35,192 nt of DNA. Origin: JAPLXD01 sp041661585 (GTDB taxonomy: Bacteria; Patescibacteriota; Minisyncoccia; Moranbacterales; UBA11712). Positions 7,081 through 14,204 of this stretch are shown here, piece by piece. A program made the position numbers and the translations under genes. The stretch covers positions 1 through 35,192 of the forward strand of contig JBAZUC010000002.1 in assembly GCA_041661585.1 (NCBI GenBank). Reading direction: 5' to 3'. The notes under the pieces were generated by a model that searched no databases, was not told the origin of the DNA, and saw nothing but the letters and a program-made list of their open reading frames with translations. Each line of letters opens with the position of its first letter. Position 1 is the stretch's first letter.

Positions 7081-7263
7081 CCTCATCTGAATTCGCCAGA
7101 CAGCGATATACGCGCTGGCGAACTCGGATGAGGAGGGATCACAAGCTTGTTGACTCACGATCCCCCATTGCCCATGCTTTTACGCGGATGGCATGTCCGT
7201 TTCGCTGTTGCCCAGACAGCTATTCGGACTTTACCGCAACCCTTACGGGTAGCGCTTTAGCGC
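7081..7263 (-). ncRNA. Candidate structured RNA: six stems in the leader of the 6687-7037 gene
   Basis: The 7038-7338 gap has no convincing gene but is dense with inverted repeats. Read on the minus strand they are: GCGC-UAAA-GCGC (7263-7252); ACCC-GUAA-GGGU with a GNRA tetraloop (7250-7239); GUCCG/CGGAC (7229-7225 and 7199-7195) enclosing ACAGC-type stem GCUGU/ACAGC (7220-7216 and 7208-7204) through a symmetric 4x4 internal loop; GGGAUC/GAUCCC (7164-7159 and 7140-7135); and a 19-pair stem (7133-7115 with 7099-7081) around a 15-base loop, with one mismatch and one G-U pair. The minus strand is favoured because it gives the GNRA loop and because flanking genes run that way. It could be a regulatory leader, an independent RNA, or a recombination palindrome. 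I do not recognise a known RNA family. Confidence 0.45.
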
Positions 7264-7338
7264 ATTCAACGTTTTGTAAGTATCATAAATTCCCTCCTTT
7301 CCACCCTGACTGTTTTGTGGGGGCTAGCGTTTCTGGAA

Positions 7339-7728
7339 TTAGCTCCCCGGCATCCAGTCGGGGTTGGTCAAGCGGTAAATGATCTCCCGCCAGTTCAGGC
7401 CTTCCCCATTGGAACAGGGTACAAAAGTACCGGCGCCGCGAGGACAAAGTTCACGATAAAGTTCAGCGCGAGCACTTGCTCCGTGCCGTTCCCAGACAGC
7501 TAGCGTCGCTGAGTTGCCCACCGAGAGCCACACTTCTCCGCCTTCAGTCACAACAACCACCATTCCGTTATTGGAGTCATGACGGCCGAGAGCCTCAACT
7601 TCCGGCTTGATGATTTGGCCTTCACCCGTTCCTCCGTACGCGTGATCCGTTTTCAGGCCATCAACCCTCACAAAACCAGCCACAGCCAGCTTCTCACGCT
7701 GTTCAGGGGTTGTATTCTTCACTGCCAT
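7339..7728 (-). CDS. Unrecognised 129-residue soluble protein
   Basis: No family is recognised. The protein has no signal peptide or membrane helix. It starts with a basic helix (TPEQREKLAVAGFVRVDG), then a glycine-rich beta region (GGTGEGQIIKPEVEALG; GMVVVVTEGGEVWLSVGN). It ends with a WRE...RLTNPDW helix-turn motif. Three cysteine or tryptophan-rich spots (ELCPRGAGTFVPC) suggest a compact fold. AAGGAG sits six bases before the ATG, a textbook site unlike most genes in this window. It has its own consensus-like promoter at 7871-7899, about 136 bases upstream, with a long hairpin in the leader. Neighbouring IS30 and biased base composition suggest an acquired gene. Confidence 0.7.
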   Translation of the reverse strand: MAVKNTTPEQREKLAVAGFVRVDGLKTDHAYGGTGEGQIIKPEVEALGRHDSNNGMVVVVTEGGEVWLSVGNSATLAVWERHGASARAELYRELCPRGAGTFVPCSNGEGLNWREIIYRLTNPDWMPGS

Positions 7729-7765
7729 ATCTTTCTCCTTTTTTCTGTAATTTTCTCCACCACCA

Positions 7766-7831
7766 CGGCAATTCCGGCAATTTTTCTGCGATTATTCATT
7801 ACTTTATCAGATCTGATTACTGGAATTGCCG
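7766..7831 (-). promoter_or_regulatory. Long-range hairpin in the leader of the 7339-7728 gene
   Basis: Arms CGGCAATTCC (7766-7775) and GGAATTGCCG (7822-7831) are perfect complements, extendable to 13 pairs with one mismatch. The loop holds a palindrome ATCAGATCTGAT and a second AATTGCC next to the 3' arm on the minus strand, so the 5' arm has two possible partners. Such competition between two foldings is typical of regulatory leaders, though this is only inference. Confidence 0.4.
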
Positions 7832-7870
7832 CGGGGTCGAGAAATGGACTGTTTCAAAGAACAACGTGTT

Positions 7871-7899
7871 ATTGTATCACACAAAAACCGGCCTGTCAA
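7871..7899 (-). promoter_or_regulatory. Consensus-like promoter driving the island genes
   Basis: On the minus strand a perfect TTGACA (7899-7894) and TACAAT (7876-7871) are spaced by 17 bases. It points towards 7728 and predicts a leader of about 136 bases. It lies 8 bases outside the left end of the IS30-like element. This is one of the best promoter matches in the window. Confidence 0.65.
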
Positions 7900-7906
7900 T
7901 GGTCGG

Positions 7907-9007
7907 AATGTTTCACTAGATTCAAACACGAAAGCCCCTTTTTTGCTAGACTAAAGCGTTAACTTCTAATTAACGCATGAATATGCCAAAAGGGAGACCC
8001 CTAACTCTCTACGAGAGGGAGAAAATAGCAACTTGGATCAGGATGGGAAAGAAAAAATCATGGATGGCGGAAAATTTAGGCAGGGACTATTCAGTCATCA
8101 AAAGAGAGATTAAAAGAAATTCAGGAAAGTACAATCTGTACATGGCATCGGTCGCCCAAGCTGTTGCCGAGAGGAGAACTCGCAAAACGAATGTCAGAAA
8201 ACTGGAAAAGCCGGAAAACCTGAAACTCAAGAAATTCGTGATTGAAAAAATTGAAGAGGACTGGTCGCCGGAGCAGATCGCGGGAGCGCTCAAAGAAAAA
8301 CTTCCGGCGGGTGTTTCAGAAACCGTGAGCCATGAGAGCATCTACGGCTACATCTACAATCATTCGGAAAAACATTTTCATCTCTACGAGCATTTGCGAA
8401 CAGGCAGGAAGAAGAGGCGAAGGAAATTCAGTCGCAAAAAGCGCGGAATTACCATTAAAAACAGGGTTTCCATCCATGTAAGACCAGCTGAAATTTCGAA
8501 GAAAAAGAGCTTCGGGCACTGGAAAAATGATCTAGTAGAATTCGGCCGGAGACAAAAAGCGGTGCTGTCGGTGAAGTATGAACGCAAATCCATGCTGTGC
8601 CGGCTGCACAAGCTGGAGAGCAGGCACGCAAGAGGAAATGAAGACAGTATTGCGGAAACAATCGAATCATTTCCGTATGACTGGTTTCGGAGCGTGACGC
8701 GGGACAATGGAAAAGAAAACGCCGAACACGAGAAAACCCTCCTTGATTTCAATATCCCGACCTACTTTTGCGATCCATATTCTTCCTGGCAAAAAGGCGG
8801 CATTGAAAATCTCAACAAACTGATCCGCCAATATCTCCCCAAAAGATGCGACTTTGCAAAAATGACCGATGATGATATTTTGAAAATACAAGAAAAGCTG
8901 AACAGTAGACCAAGAAAATCCAATAAATATTTAACTCCAAATGAAGTTTTCGCTCTCAATTCTTAAAAAGGGGCTCTAAATCCTTGAACTTGCATTCGTG
9001 AAACATT
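7907..9007 (+). mobile_element. IS30-family insertion sequence, apparently complete
   Basis: The transposase gene is flanked by related inverted ends. The outermost ten bases AATGTTTCAC (7907-7916) match GTGAAACATT (8998-9007). An inner block AGCCCCTTTTT (left, 7933-7943) matches AAAAAGGGGCT (right, 8965-8975). The middle of each end is poorly conserved. The element is about 1.1 kb, the usual IS30 size. The right inner block overlaps the last bases of the transposase gene. I see no clear target duplication. Confidence 0.75.
7977..8966 (+). CDS. IS30 family transposase
   Basis: The 329-residue protein has an N-terminal helix-turn-helix (LTLYEREKIATWIRMGKKKS, then IKREIKRNSGKY) that binds the element's ends. 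An integrase-like DDE core follows. Visible acidic residues are the Asp in HWKNDLVEFGR (about residue 184), the Asp in VTRDNGKE (about 242), and the Glu in WQKGGIENLNKLIRQYLPK (about 280), the typical IS30 ending. The C-terminal RPRKSNKYLTPNEVF is also a family signature. The frame is intact, so it could be active. A hairpin GCGTTAA/TTAACGC (7956-7976) directly abuts the ATG and there is no Shine-Dalgarno site, which probably keeps translation low. A second ATG at 7983 is an alternative start. Confidence 0.93.
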   Translation: MNMPKGRPLTLYEREKIATWIRMGKKKSWMAENLGRDYSVIKREIKRNSGKYNLYMASVAQAVAERRTRKTNVRKLEKPENLKLKKFVIEKIEEDWSPEQIAGALKEKLPAGVSETVSHESIYGYIYNHSEKHFHLYEHLRTGRKKRRRKFSRKKRGITIKNRVSIHVRPAEISKKKSFGHWKNDLVEFGRRQKAVLSVKYERKSMLCRLHKLESRHARGNEDSIAETIESFPYDWFRSVTRDNGKENAEHEKTLLDFNIPTYFCDPYSSWQKGGIENLNKLIRQYLPKRCDFAKMTDDDILKIQEKLNSRPRKSNKYLTPNEVFALNS

Positions 9008-9034
9008 TGGTATATTTTGCTTTATATAAGCATC

Positions 9035-9063
9035 AAAAATCCCCCCTTTTCGGGAGGATTTTT
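9035..9063. terminator. Bidirectional terminator between IS30 and cupin gene
   Basis: AAAAATCC-C-CCC and GGG-A-GGATTTTT pair with one mismatch around TTTTC, leaving T runs on both strands. It sits between the convergent IS30 element and the cupin gene. Confidence 0.7.
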
Positions 9064-9092
9064 CTAAGTATATTATTCTATGCTTTTTGGCC

Positions 9093-9491
9093 TTATTCCG
9101 TTGTTTTTCCCTCAAATTCGTCCGTTGTGTCAGCCTGCGCATCGGCTTTGGTCGCATGCACCGTACCGTCGCGGTGTTCGGGAGGAGAGTAGATGGTATA
9201 AAGCTTCATCGGCTCCGTTTCCGAAGTGTTGATGAAATTGTGCTTCGTTCCGGCCGGAACGACAACTGCTGATCCGTCCGCGATCTCGTGCGAAGCATCG
9301 TCGAGGATTGCCTTGCCTGTCCCCTTCTCGATCCGGATGAACTGGTCGAGCGTATGCGTTTCCTCGCCGATCTCTTCCAACGGCTTGAGCGCCATCACCA
9401 CCAACTGGCTGAACTTGGCCGTATAGAGAACTTTTCTGAAGTTCTCGTTTTCTTCGGTTTCTTTTTCAATATTTCCCACGTAGCCTTGCAT
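9093..9491 (-). CDS. Small cupin-domain protein
   Basis: The 132-residue protein carries a single cupin barrel. Motif 1 appears as EETHTLDQFIRIEKGTGKA (about residues 43-61) and motif 2 as VVVPAGTKHNFINTS (about 75-90). The first motif has a single histidine and an acidic pair, the second a conserved PAGTKH, so a metal site with fewer ligands than classic enzymes is possible. Such stand-alone cupins often bind small molecules or modify sugars, but nothing here narrows that. The start at 9491 is chosen over 9530 because the predicted -10 box lies between them. The C-terminus is acidic (TTDEFEGKTTE). There is no Shine-Dalgarno site. Confidence 0.85.
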   Translation of the reverse strand: MQGYVGNIEKETEENENFRKVLYTAKFSQLVVMALKPLEEIGEETHTLDQFIRIEKGTGKAILDDASHEIADGSAVVVPAGTKHNFINTSETEPMKLYTIYSPPEHRDGTVHATKADAQADTTDEFEGKTTE

Positions 9492-9518
9492 ATGTTTGAA
9501 TTTAAAAATTATAGATGC

Positions 9519-9527
9519 ATTATAGCA
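9519..9527 (-). promoter_or_regulatory. Extended -10 promoter of the cupin gene
   Basis: TGCTATAAT on the minus strand (hexamer TATAAT at 9524-9519) has the TGn extension. No good -35 is seen. It predicts a leader of about 21 bases and excludes the longer upstream start. Confidence 0.5.
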
Positions 9528-9560
9528 CAAAGTATTACACTCACCGTATTTTTTTCTTTC

Positions 9561-10775
9561 TTATTCATATCGTAAAGCCTCGATCGGATTCATTGCTGCG
9601 GCCTTGCGCGCGGGATAGAATCCGAAAACGATTCCAATGCCCGTCGATACGCTGAAGGCGAGGAAAATTGACGAAACCGAAATCTCCGGCGTGATACTCA
9701 AAAAACTCGACAGCACGAGCGATGATATCCAGCCCAGAAGAATTCCGATGAAGCCGCCGAAAAATGTCAGCGCGGTCGCTTCCGCCAAAAATTGCAGATT
9801 GATATATATTTTGCGGATGCCCACCGCTTTTCGAAGACCGATTTCTTTCGTCCGTTCCGTGACGGTCGTGAGCATCATATTCATGATGCCGATTCCGCCC
9901 ACGACAAGAGAAATTCCGGCAATGGCGGAAAGAAGCATCGTGAAAGTGCCGGTGACGCTCGTGGCGGTGGAAATGATGTCGTTTTGGTTCATGATCCGAA
10001 AATCAGCTTGGTCGGGATCGGATATTTTGTGGCGCGCGAGAAGCAAGCTGGAAATCTGCTCCTGAACCGATGTCATGGAATTTTGGTCCGCCGCCGTGAT
10101 GCTGATGTTGCTTATATAATTGTTCCCCGCCAAAAAGTGCTGGGCGGTGGCAAGCGGAACATACACTATGTCATCCTCACTCCCAAATCCGCTGCCGCCC
10201 TTGGCCTCCGTCACGCCGATCACTTGAAAATCAATTTTGTTGACGCGGACGGTTTGTCCGACCGGATTGACGTTTTCACCGAAGAGTTCGTCTCTCGTGT
10301 CCGGACCCAGTACCGCCACCTTGGCCGAACTTTTTTGCTGCTGATCCGAAAAAAATGAGCCAATGTTCATTTTGATATTCCGGGTGGTTATATAGTCTTG
10401 AACGGTGCCGGAAACTTCCGTGTTTGCATTGTTCCCTTTGGCCGTAAGCTGATAGCGCCCTGTCACAGCTGGCGTTACCGCGGCAACGCCTGATATCTGC
10501 GCTTTGATGGCTTCAGCGTCTTCTTCTGATAGCGTTTGGGAGCTTCCCGCCCCTTGGCTAATTCCGCCCACGCGCTGCGCGCCGGGCATAACGATGATCA
10601 GATTCGAGCCGATGGATTCGATGCTTTTCGCGACGGAATTTTTCGCGCCCTGTCCGATCCCCACCAGTGCGATCACGGAAGCGATTCCAATCACAATACC
10701 AAGAATCGTGAGGCCCGAACGAACCTTGTTGGCGGAAATGGATTGGAGAACTTCTTTGAGTAAATCTCGAATCAT
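9561..10775 (-). CDS. MacB-like ABC transporter permease (FtsX fold)
   Basis: This 404-residue protein has the MacB/FtsX layout. One N-terminal helix follows the signature KVRSGLTILGIVIGIASVIA (about residues 17-36). A large extracytoplasmic domain (about 45-275) follows. Three C-terminal helices include LSAIAGISLVVGGIGIMNMM, the coupling segment TERTKEIGLRKAVG and the FYPARKAAAMNPIEALRYE ending. MacB-type transporters use ATP in the cytoplasm to drive export or envelope signalling across the membrane. It is the last gene of an operon; the ATPase ends 6 bases upstream and the adaptor is before that. The substrate cannot be told: macrolides, peptides and lipoproteins are all known for the family. 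Confidence 0.92.
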   Translation of the reverse strand: MIRDLLKEVLQSISANKVRSGLTILGIVIGIASVIALVGIGQGAKNSVAKSIESIGSNLIIVMPGAQRVGGISQGAGSSQTLSEEDAEAIKAQISGVAAVTPAVTGRYQLTAKGNNANTEVSGTVQDYITTRNIKMNIGSFFSDQQQKSSAKVAVLGPDTRDELFGENVNPVGQTVRVNKIDFQVIGVTEAKGGSGFGSEDDIVYVPLATAQHFLAGNNYISNISITAADQNSMTSVQEQISSLLLARHKISDPDQADFRIMNQNDIISTATSVTGTFTMLLSAIAGISLVVGGIGIMNMMLTTVTERTKEIGLRKAVGIRKIYINLQFLAEATALTFFGGFIGILLGWISSLVLSSFLSITPEISVSSIFLAFSVSTGIGIVFGFYPARKAAAMNPIEALRYE

Positions 10776-10781
10776 AAGAAA

Positions 10782-11465
10782 TTATTTTTTAATTTCATCA
10801 TTTTCAATCAAGCCGTCCCGAATTGATATAACTCGCCCCGCGTACTCCGCGATTTCTTTTTCGTGCGTGATTATGATAATTGTGTGACCATCGCGGTTGA
10901 GTTCCTGAAAGGCCTTCATCACTACGCGGCTCGTTTTCGTATCGAGATTTCCCGTCGGCTCGTCCGCCAGAATGATCGCCGGATCGTTGATGAGCGCACG
11001 AGCGATAGCCACTCTCTGAATCTGCCCGCCTGAAAGCTGATTGGAAAAATTCCCGTACAATTTTTCTTCTTCCAGACCGGCGTATTTCAAAGACTCTCTT
11101 GCTCTTTTCTCTCTTTCCTTTTGCGATATTCCGGAAAAAAGCAACGGGAGCATCACGTTGCGCAGCACGGTCGTTCTCGGCAAAAGATTGAAGGATTGAA
11201 AAACAAATCCGATTCTTTCTTTTCGAAAATCCGACAATTCGTCACCGCTCATTTGGGAAACATTTTTGCAGTCTAAAAGATATTCTCCGCTCGTCGGCGT
11301 ATCGAGAGCGCCAAGAATATGCATAAGGGTTGATTTTCCCGACCCGGAAGGACCAACGATGGCGACAAATTCGCCTTTTTCAATTTTGAATGTGACTCCG
11401 CCAAGAGCGGCTGTTTCAATGTCGCCGTTTCTATAAATTTTTTTGAGATTTTTGCATTCAATCAT
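10782..11465 (-). CDS. MacB/LolD-type ABC transporter ATP-binding protein
   Basis: The 227-residue ATPase has Walker A GPSGSGKST (about residues 39-47), Q-loop FVFQSFNLLPR (about 88-98), signature LSGGQIQRVAIARAL (about 143-157), Walker B IILADEPTGNLD (about 165-176) and the H-loop IIITHEKEIAE. The NLLPR and EPTGNLDT motifs are typical of the MacB/LolD/FtsE subgroup that pairs with FtsX-fold permeases. It stops 6 bases before the permease start and begins 14 bases after the adaptor, so the three genes are one transcript and should form one complex. It is a close paralogue, by motif, of the ATPase at 22702-23400. Confidence 0.95.
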   Translation of the reverse strand: MIECKNLKKIYRNGDIETAALGGVTFKIEKGEFVAIVGPSGSGKSTLMHILGALDTPTSGEYLLDCKNVSQMSGDELSDFRKERIGFVFQSFNLLPRTTVLRNVMLPLLFSGISQKEREKRARESLKYAGLEEEKLYGNFSNQLSGGQIQRVAIARALINDPAIILADEPTGNLDTKTSRVVMKAFQELNRDGHTIIIITHEKEIAEYAGRVISIRDGLIENDEIKK

Positions 11466-11479
11466 GGGAATTATTCCGA

Positions 11480-12658
11480 TTACCGAGGGCCACTGCCTCC
11501 GGTTATACCCGGGATCCTTATACTGTTGCTTCCACCGTTTGAAGAAGATCCCGAAGACTCTGCAGAGCTGATTGTCTGCGTCACGACAGCATCACCTTCT
11601 TTCAAACCGCTGGTGATTTCAGTGCTGGTGTCATTCGAAACTCCAATTTCCACTTTTTTTTGCTCAGGAACTCCGTCCTCAAGCGCTTCGACAAAATATC
11701 CTGCGCCGCTTTCGGTTTTCACCGCGCTGGCCGGTACCAGCAGAACATTTTGTTTCACATCCGTGATGATGGAAGCGGAAACGCTCATCTCCGGTTTGAT
11801 GCGCTCGTCGAGAGAATCAAATTCGATCGTCACATTATATGTGACAACTCCCTGTTCCTCGGTTCCCAGTGAATCCACTTTTTCCACTCTTCCCGTCATT
11901 TCCACTCCTTCAAGTGCGTCAAGCTCAAGCACAACTTTCTGACCGATGGAGACCTTGGTAATATCCACTTCATTCACTTGAACTTGCGCTTTGATCGTCG
12001 AAAGATCACCGATGATGATCGGAACTTGCCTCGTGGTTCCTGAAGAAAGCTTGCTGAGGTCATCTCCGTTTTTGACATTCACCGCATTGACCGTTCCGTC
12101 GATTGAAGAAACCACGCGCCTTTCGGCCGCGTTTGATCTTTGATTGGCAAGATCGGCTTGAGCAGAAACTATCGCTTGCTGGGCTGACGCGACAGAGGCT
12201 TCGGCTGCTTCAAATTTTTGTTTGAGAGCCGCTTTGTTTTTTGAAGTTGCTGCATCGAGATCGACCCTCGCCTGTTTTTTTGTCGCCTTGGCTGATTCGA
12301 GTGAACTTAGCGATTGTTCATAGGAGGTTTGCGACTTTGCGGCACTCACTGACAAATCATTGTTAACAATATTGAAAAGAAATTGCCCTTTCGTGACTTT
12401 GTCCCCCACATTGACGGCGAGATTTGCAACCGTTCCCGTGATCGTCGGGTCGATATTCGAACTTTGGTCGACAACCACATTCCCGCTCGCCGAAATCGAG
12501 GAAGTGAGCGTCCCCTTCTCGGTCGTCGCGGTGATGTATTGGACTTGGCTGCTTGTCGATGTAGATTTGCTGTACCACCAATAGCTTCCCCCGGCTATTA
12601 AAAGTACGATACCAATCCAAATATATTTATTCCTTAAGACAGACATAAAGCTCGTCAT
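11480..12658 (-). CDS. HlyD/MacA-like adaptor protein of the first ABC system
   Basis: The start at 12658 follows the upstream stop by one base, which suggests coupling. The 392-residue protein has an N-terminal membrane anchor (YIWIGIVLLIAGGSYWWY, about residues 12-29). A barrel/lipoyl half-motif follows (TGTVANLAVNVGDKVTKGQ). An alpha-hairpin rich in Ala, Ser, Lys and Gln comes next (about 110-170). The second lipoyl half is SSIDGTVNAVNVKNGDDL, followed by beta-barrel and membrane-proximal domains. The C-terminal tail is Ser/Gly-rich. In MacA-type systems the adaptor contacts the MacB permease outside the membrane. CPR cells usually lack a second membrane with TolC, so its partner is unclear. 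No Shine-Dalgarno site is visible. Confidence 0.9.
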   Translation of the reverse strand: MTSFMSVLRNKYIWIGIVLLIAGGSYWWYSKSTSTSSQVQYITATTEKGTLTSSISASGNVVVDQSSNIDPTITGTVANLAVNVGDKVTKGQFLFNIVNNDLSVSAAKSQTSYEQSLSSLESAKATKKQARVDLDAATSKNKAALKQKFEAAEASVASAQQAIVSAQADLANQRSNAAERRVVSSIDGTVNAVNVKNGDDLSKLSSGTTRQVPIIIGDLSTIKAQVQVNEVDITKVSIGQKVVLELDALEGVEMTGRVEKVDSLGTEEQGVVTYNVTIEFDSLDERIKPEMSVSASIITDVKQNVLLVPASAVKTESGAGYFVEALEDGVPEQKKVEIGVSNDTSTEITSGLKEGDAVVTQTISSAESSGSSSNGGSNSIRIPGITGGSGPR

Positions 12659-12659
12659 A

Positions 12660-13226
12660 TTAGTTGTTGCCATTATTATCCATAACCCTGATGAGATCCG
12701 CGTTGATTGTCCCATTGTCGCCCGGACGCCCCATCACGACGATTTGCTCGTCATTTTTGAGGTCGTTCGGGCCGATGGTATCCTGACCGCGCTTGATAAG
12801 AGTTTTGTCCGAAACTGAAATTGTGTTTTCCTGACCATCGCGGTCTTTCAAAACGATTTTATTGTCCGCGACAGAAATAACCGTTCCGGCAATTCCATGG
12901 GCATTGCGAAATCCGCGTCCCTCAAAATCGCGCATCATGCCCATCGGGCCTCTGCCGTCCATCATGCCCATCGGACCCGGAGGAGGGCCTCCCACAAAAT
13001 TGCGCTCGTAGTTTTCTCCGAATTTATAGGAAAATCTGGCTTTTTTGAGGCCAACCGCCACCCCGCCGGCAAAACTAACAAAAACGATGAGAAAGAATCC
13101 CACAACTACGATTGCAATTTTTATTTTTTTTGAACCCACCCCGCAACAGAAGTTATTTTGACAATCCATGGCGCGAGTTCTTTTCGATTCTTCAGCAGTA
13201 GAATTTTTTGCTTCGTGCGTGTTCAT
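12660..13226 (-). CDS. Membrane-anchored DUF5666-like protein
   Basis: The 188-residue protein has a Cys-containing cytoplasmic N-terminus (MDCQNNFCCGVG), one membrane helix (about residues 35-58) and a Gly/Pro/Met-rich linker (GPMGMMDGRGPMGMM). A C-terminal OB-like domain follows: IAGTVISVADNKIVLKDRDG, then a turn and ILIKRGQ-type strand, then DEQIVVMGRPGDNGTINADL. This is the pattern of DUF5666 domains. The gene at 15498-15959 encodes a protein with the same layout (helix, linker, the same ending VESQLIRVFD versus INADLIRVMD), so the two are paralogues. It is coupled to the adaptor gene downstream (one-base gap). The function of DUF5666 is not established. The Met-rich linker might bind metal, which is speculation. 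Confidence 0.8.
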   Translation of the reverse strand: MNTHEAKNSTAEESKRTRAMDCQNNFCCGVGSKKIKIAIVVVGFFLIVFVSFAGGVAVGLKKARFSYKFGENYERNFVGGPPPGPMGMMDGRGPMGMMRDFEGRGFRNAHGIAGTVISVADNKIVLKDRDGQENTISVSDKTLIKRGQDTIGPNDLKNDEQIVVMGRPGDNGTINADLIRVMDNNGNN

Positions 13227-13283
13227 ATATTTCGCTTAAATATTATCAATCGATAAAACATCGAATACGGAGATCGCTTTCGG

Positions 13284-13871
13284 TCAATCATCCAGATCGT
13301 CATAATCGTCGTCATCCAAAACCTCAACCCAGTCCGTTTTTGTGATTGTGTTGTGCTTGTCGCTCCATTTTCCCCGAACCAGCACTCTATCATCCGCCTT
13401 CAGATCAGAAAAATTGATGTCATCGTTTTCTTCGTCTTCCATATCAGTCGTGCCGATAACCGTCACATTTTGCGATCCCCGTTCAAGCGTGTTTATCTTG
13501 AAAGTGTTGGCGCCCTCATCAAGAGAGCTGATTTTTCCATAAAAAACGGCGTATTTTTTGTCGTTGAAACTATAGTTTCGTATTTTCGTGGCGGTCACGC
13601 TTTCTCCGTCGAACGATCCCTCTATCTTTATCACATCGCCTTCCTTCAATTTGGAAAATTTTATGTTCTTTTCCCCTGTCCCTCTCACGATTTTCGCGCT
13701 CCCGGCGCTGACGGTATAGGTTTTTCCGCCTTTCACAACCTCCAGCGTCTTATCGCCGGAATCAATATCTTTTATGACCGCGTTTTTGACCGTTTTCGCT
13801 TCGGCTAATTGAGCAAGGGAGAAAACAAGCAGACCACCTGCCAGAGCCAAGAGAATTTTTGTTTTTTTCAT
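13284..13871 (-). CDS. Exported DUF5666-like protein with two OB-type repeats
   Basis: The 195-residue protein starts with a signal peptide (MKKTKILLALAGGLLVFSLA, cut after AEA). Two similar beta-rich modules follow. The first (about residues 27-98) reads TVKNAVIKDIDSGDKTLEVV...KLKEGDVIKIEGSFDGESVTA. The second (about 105-185) reads AVFYGKISSLDEGANTFKIN...DLKADDRVLVRGKW. Each has the conserved 'LK-x-GD-x-V' turn of the DUF5666 style. The tail is strongly acidic (DDDDYDDLDD). It lies inside the eight-gene operon, between a short membrane protein and the second DUF5666 protein. It is likely anchored or free outside the membrane. No enzymatic residues stand out; a binding role is the simplest idea. 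Confidence 0.78.
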   Translation of the reverse strand: MKKTKILLALAGGLLVFSLAQLAEAKTVKNAVIKDIDSGDKTLEVVKGGKTYTVSAGSAKIVRGTGEKNIKFSKLKEGDVIKIEGSFDGESVTATKIRNYSFNDKKYAVFYGKISSLDEGANTFKINTLERGSQNVTVIGTTDMEDEENDDINFSDLKADDRVLVRGKWSDKHNTITKTDWVEVLDDDDYDDLDD

Positions 13872-13894
13872 GGTGATTTTAAAAAAAATTATGA

Positions 13895-14197
13895 TTATCG
13901 CGCGTCAATTTGATTTTCCTCCAAATCACTTTCTTCCACCAAATCCATCAGGTTTTCAATGTCGTTGAGCGTTTTTTTCGCCTCATCTTTGCTCCTGACA
14001 ACAATTTCACCGTCCGCCGCGTTATTTTGGAAATTTTCTTTTTCGGCAGTACCGCTTGAAGGCGCTGATGAACTCTGCTTTTGGTTTTCCTGCTTGCCTT
14101 TCTCGATTTCCTGTTTGACCAGCCAGCCGACTCCCACCGCCGACAAAGAGAGGAAAATAACCGAGAGGGAGATATATATCACATCTTTCGCTTTCAT
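13895..14197 (-). CDS. Short single-pass membrane protein
   Basis: The 100-residue protein has one N-terminal membrane helix (DVIYISLSVIFLSLSAVGVG, about residues 4-23). It continues with a charged, low-complexity stretch (QKQSSSAPSSGTAEKEN) and an acidic helical end (AKKTLNDIENLMDLVEESD). The helix is probably an uncleaved anchor. It starts 7 bases after the coiled-coil gene stops and is followed 23 bases later by the exported DUF5666 gene, so it belongs to the same operon. I recognise no family. An assembly or linker role at the membrane would fit but is unproven. Confidence 0.7.
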   Translation of the reverse strand: MKAKDVIYISLSVIFLSLSAVGVGWLVKQEIEKGKQENQKQSSSAPSSGTAEKENFQNNAADGEIVVRSKDEAKKTLNDIENLMDLVEESDLEENQIDAR

Positions 14198-14204
14198 TTT
14201 TTTG

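Noticed and set aside
7073..7155. Integron attC-like site near the 19-pair hairpin
   Set aside because: ATTTAAC fits RYYYAAC on one side, but the expected GTTRRRY partner is only weakly present (GTTGACT) and no integrase is in the window.
7065..7382. Plus-strand 105-codon open frame over the hairpin region
   Set aside because: It has no ribosome site, runs into the opposite-strand gene at 7339, and its amino-acid pattern (Arg/Ser/Pro/His-rich) looks like a shadow of structured DNA.
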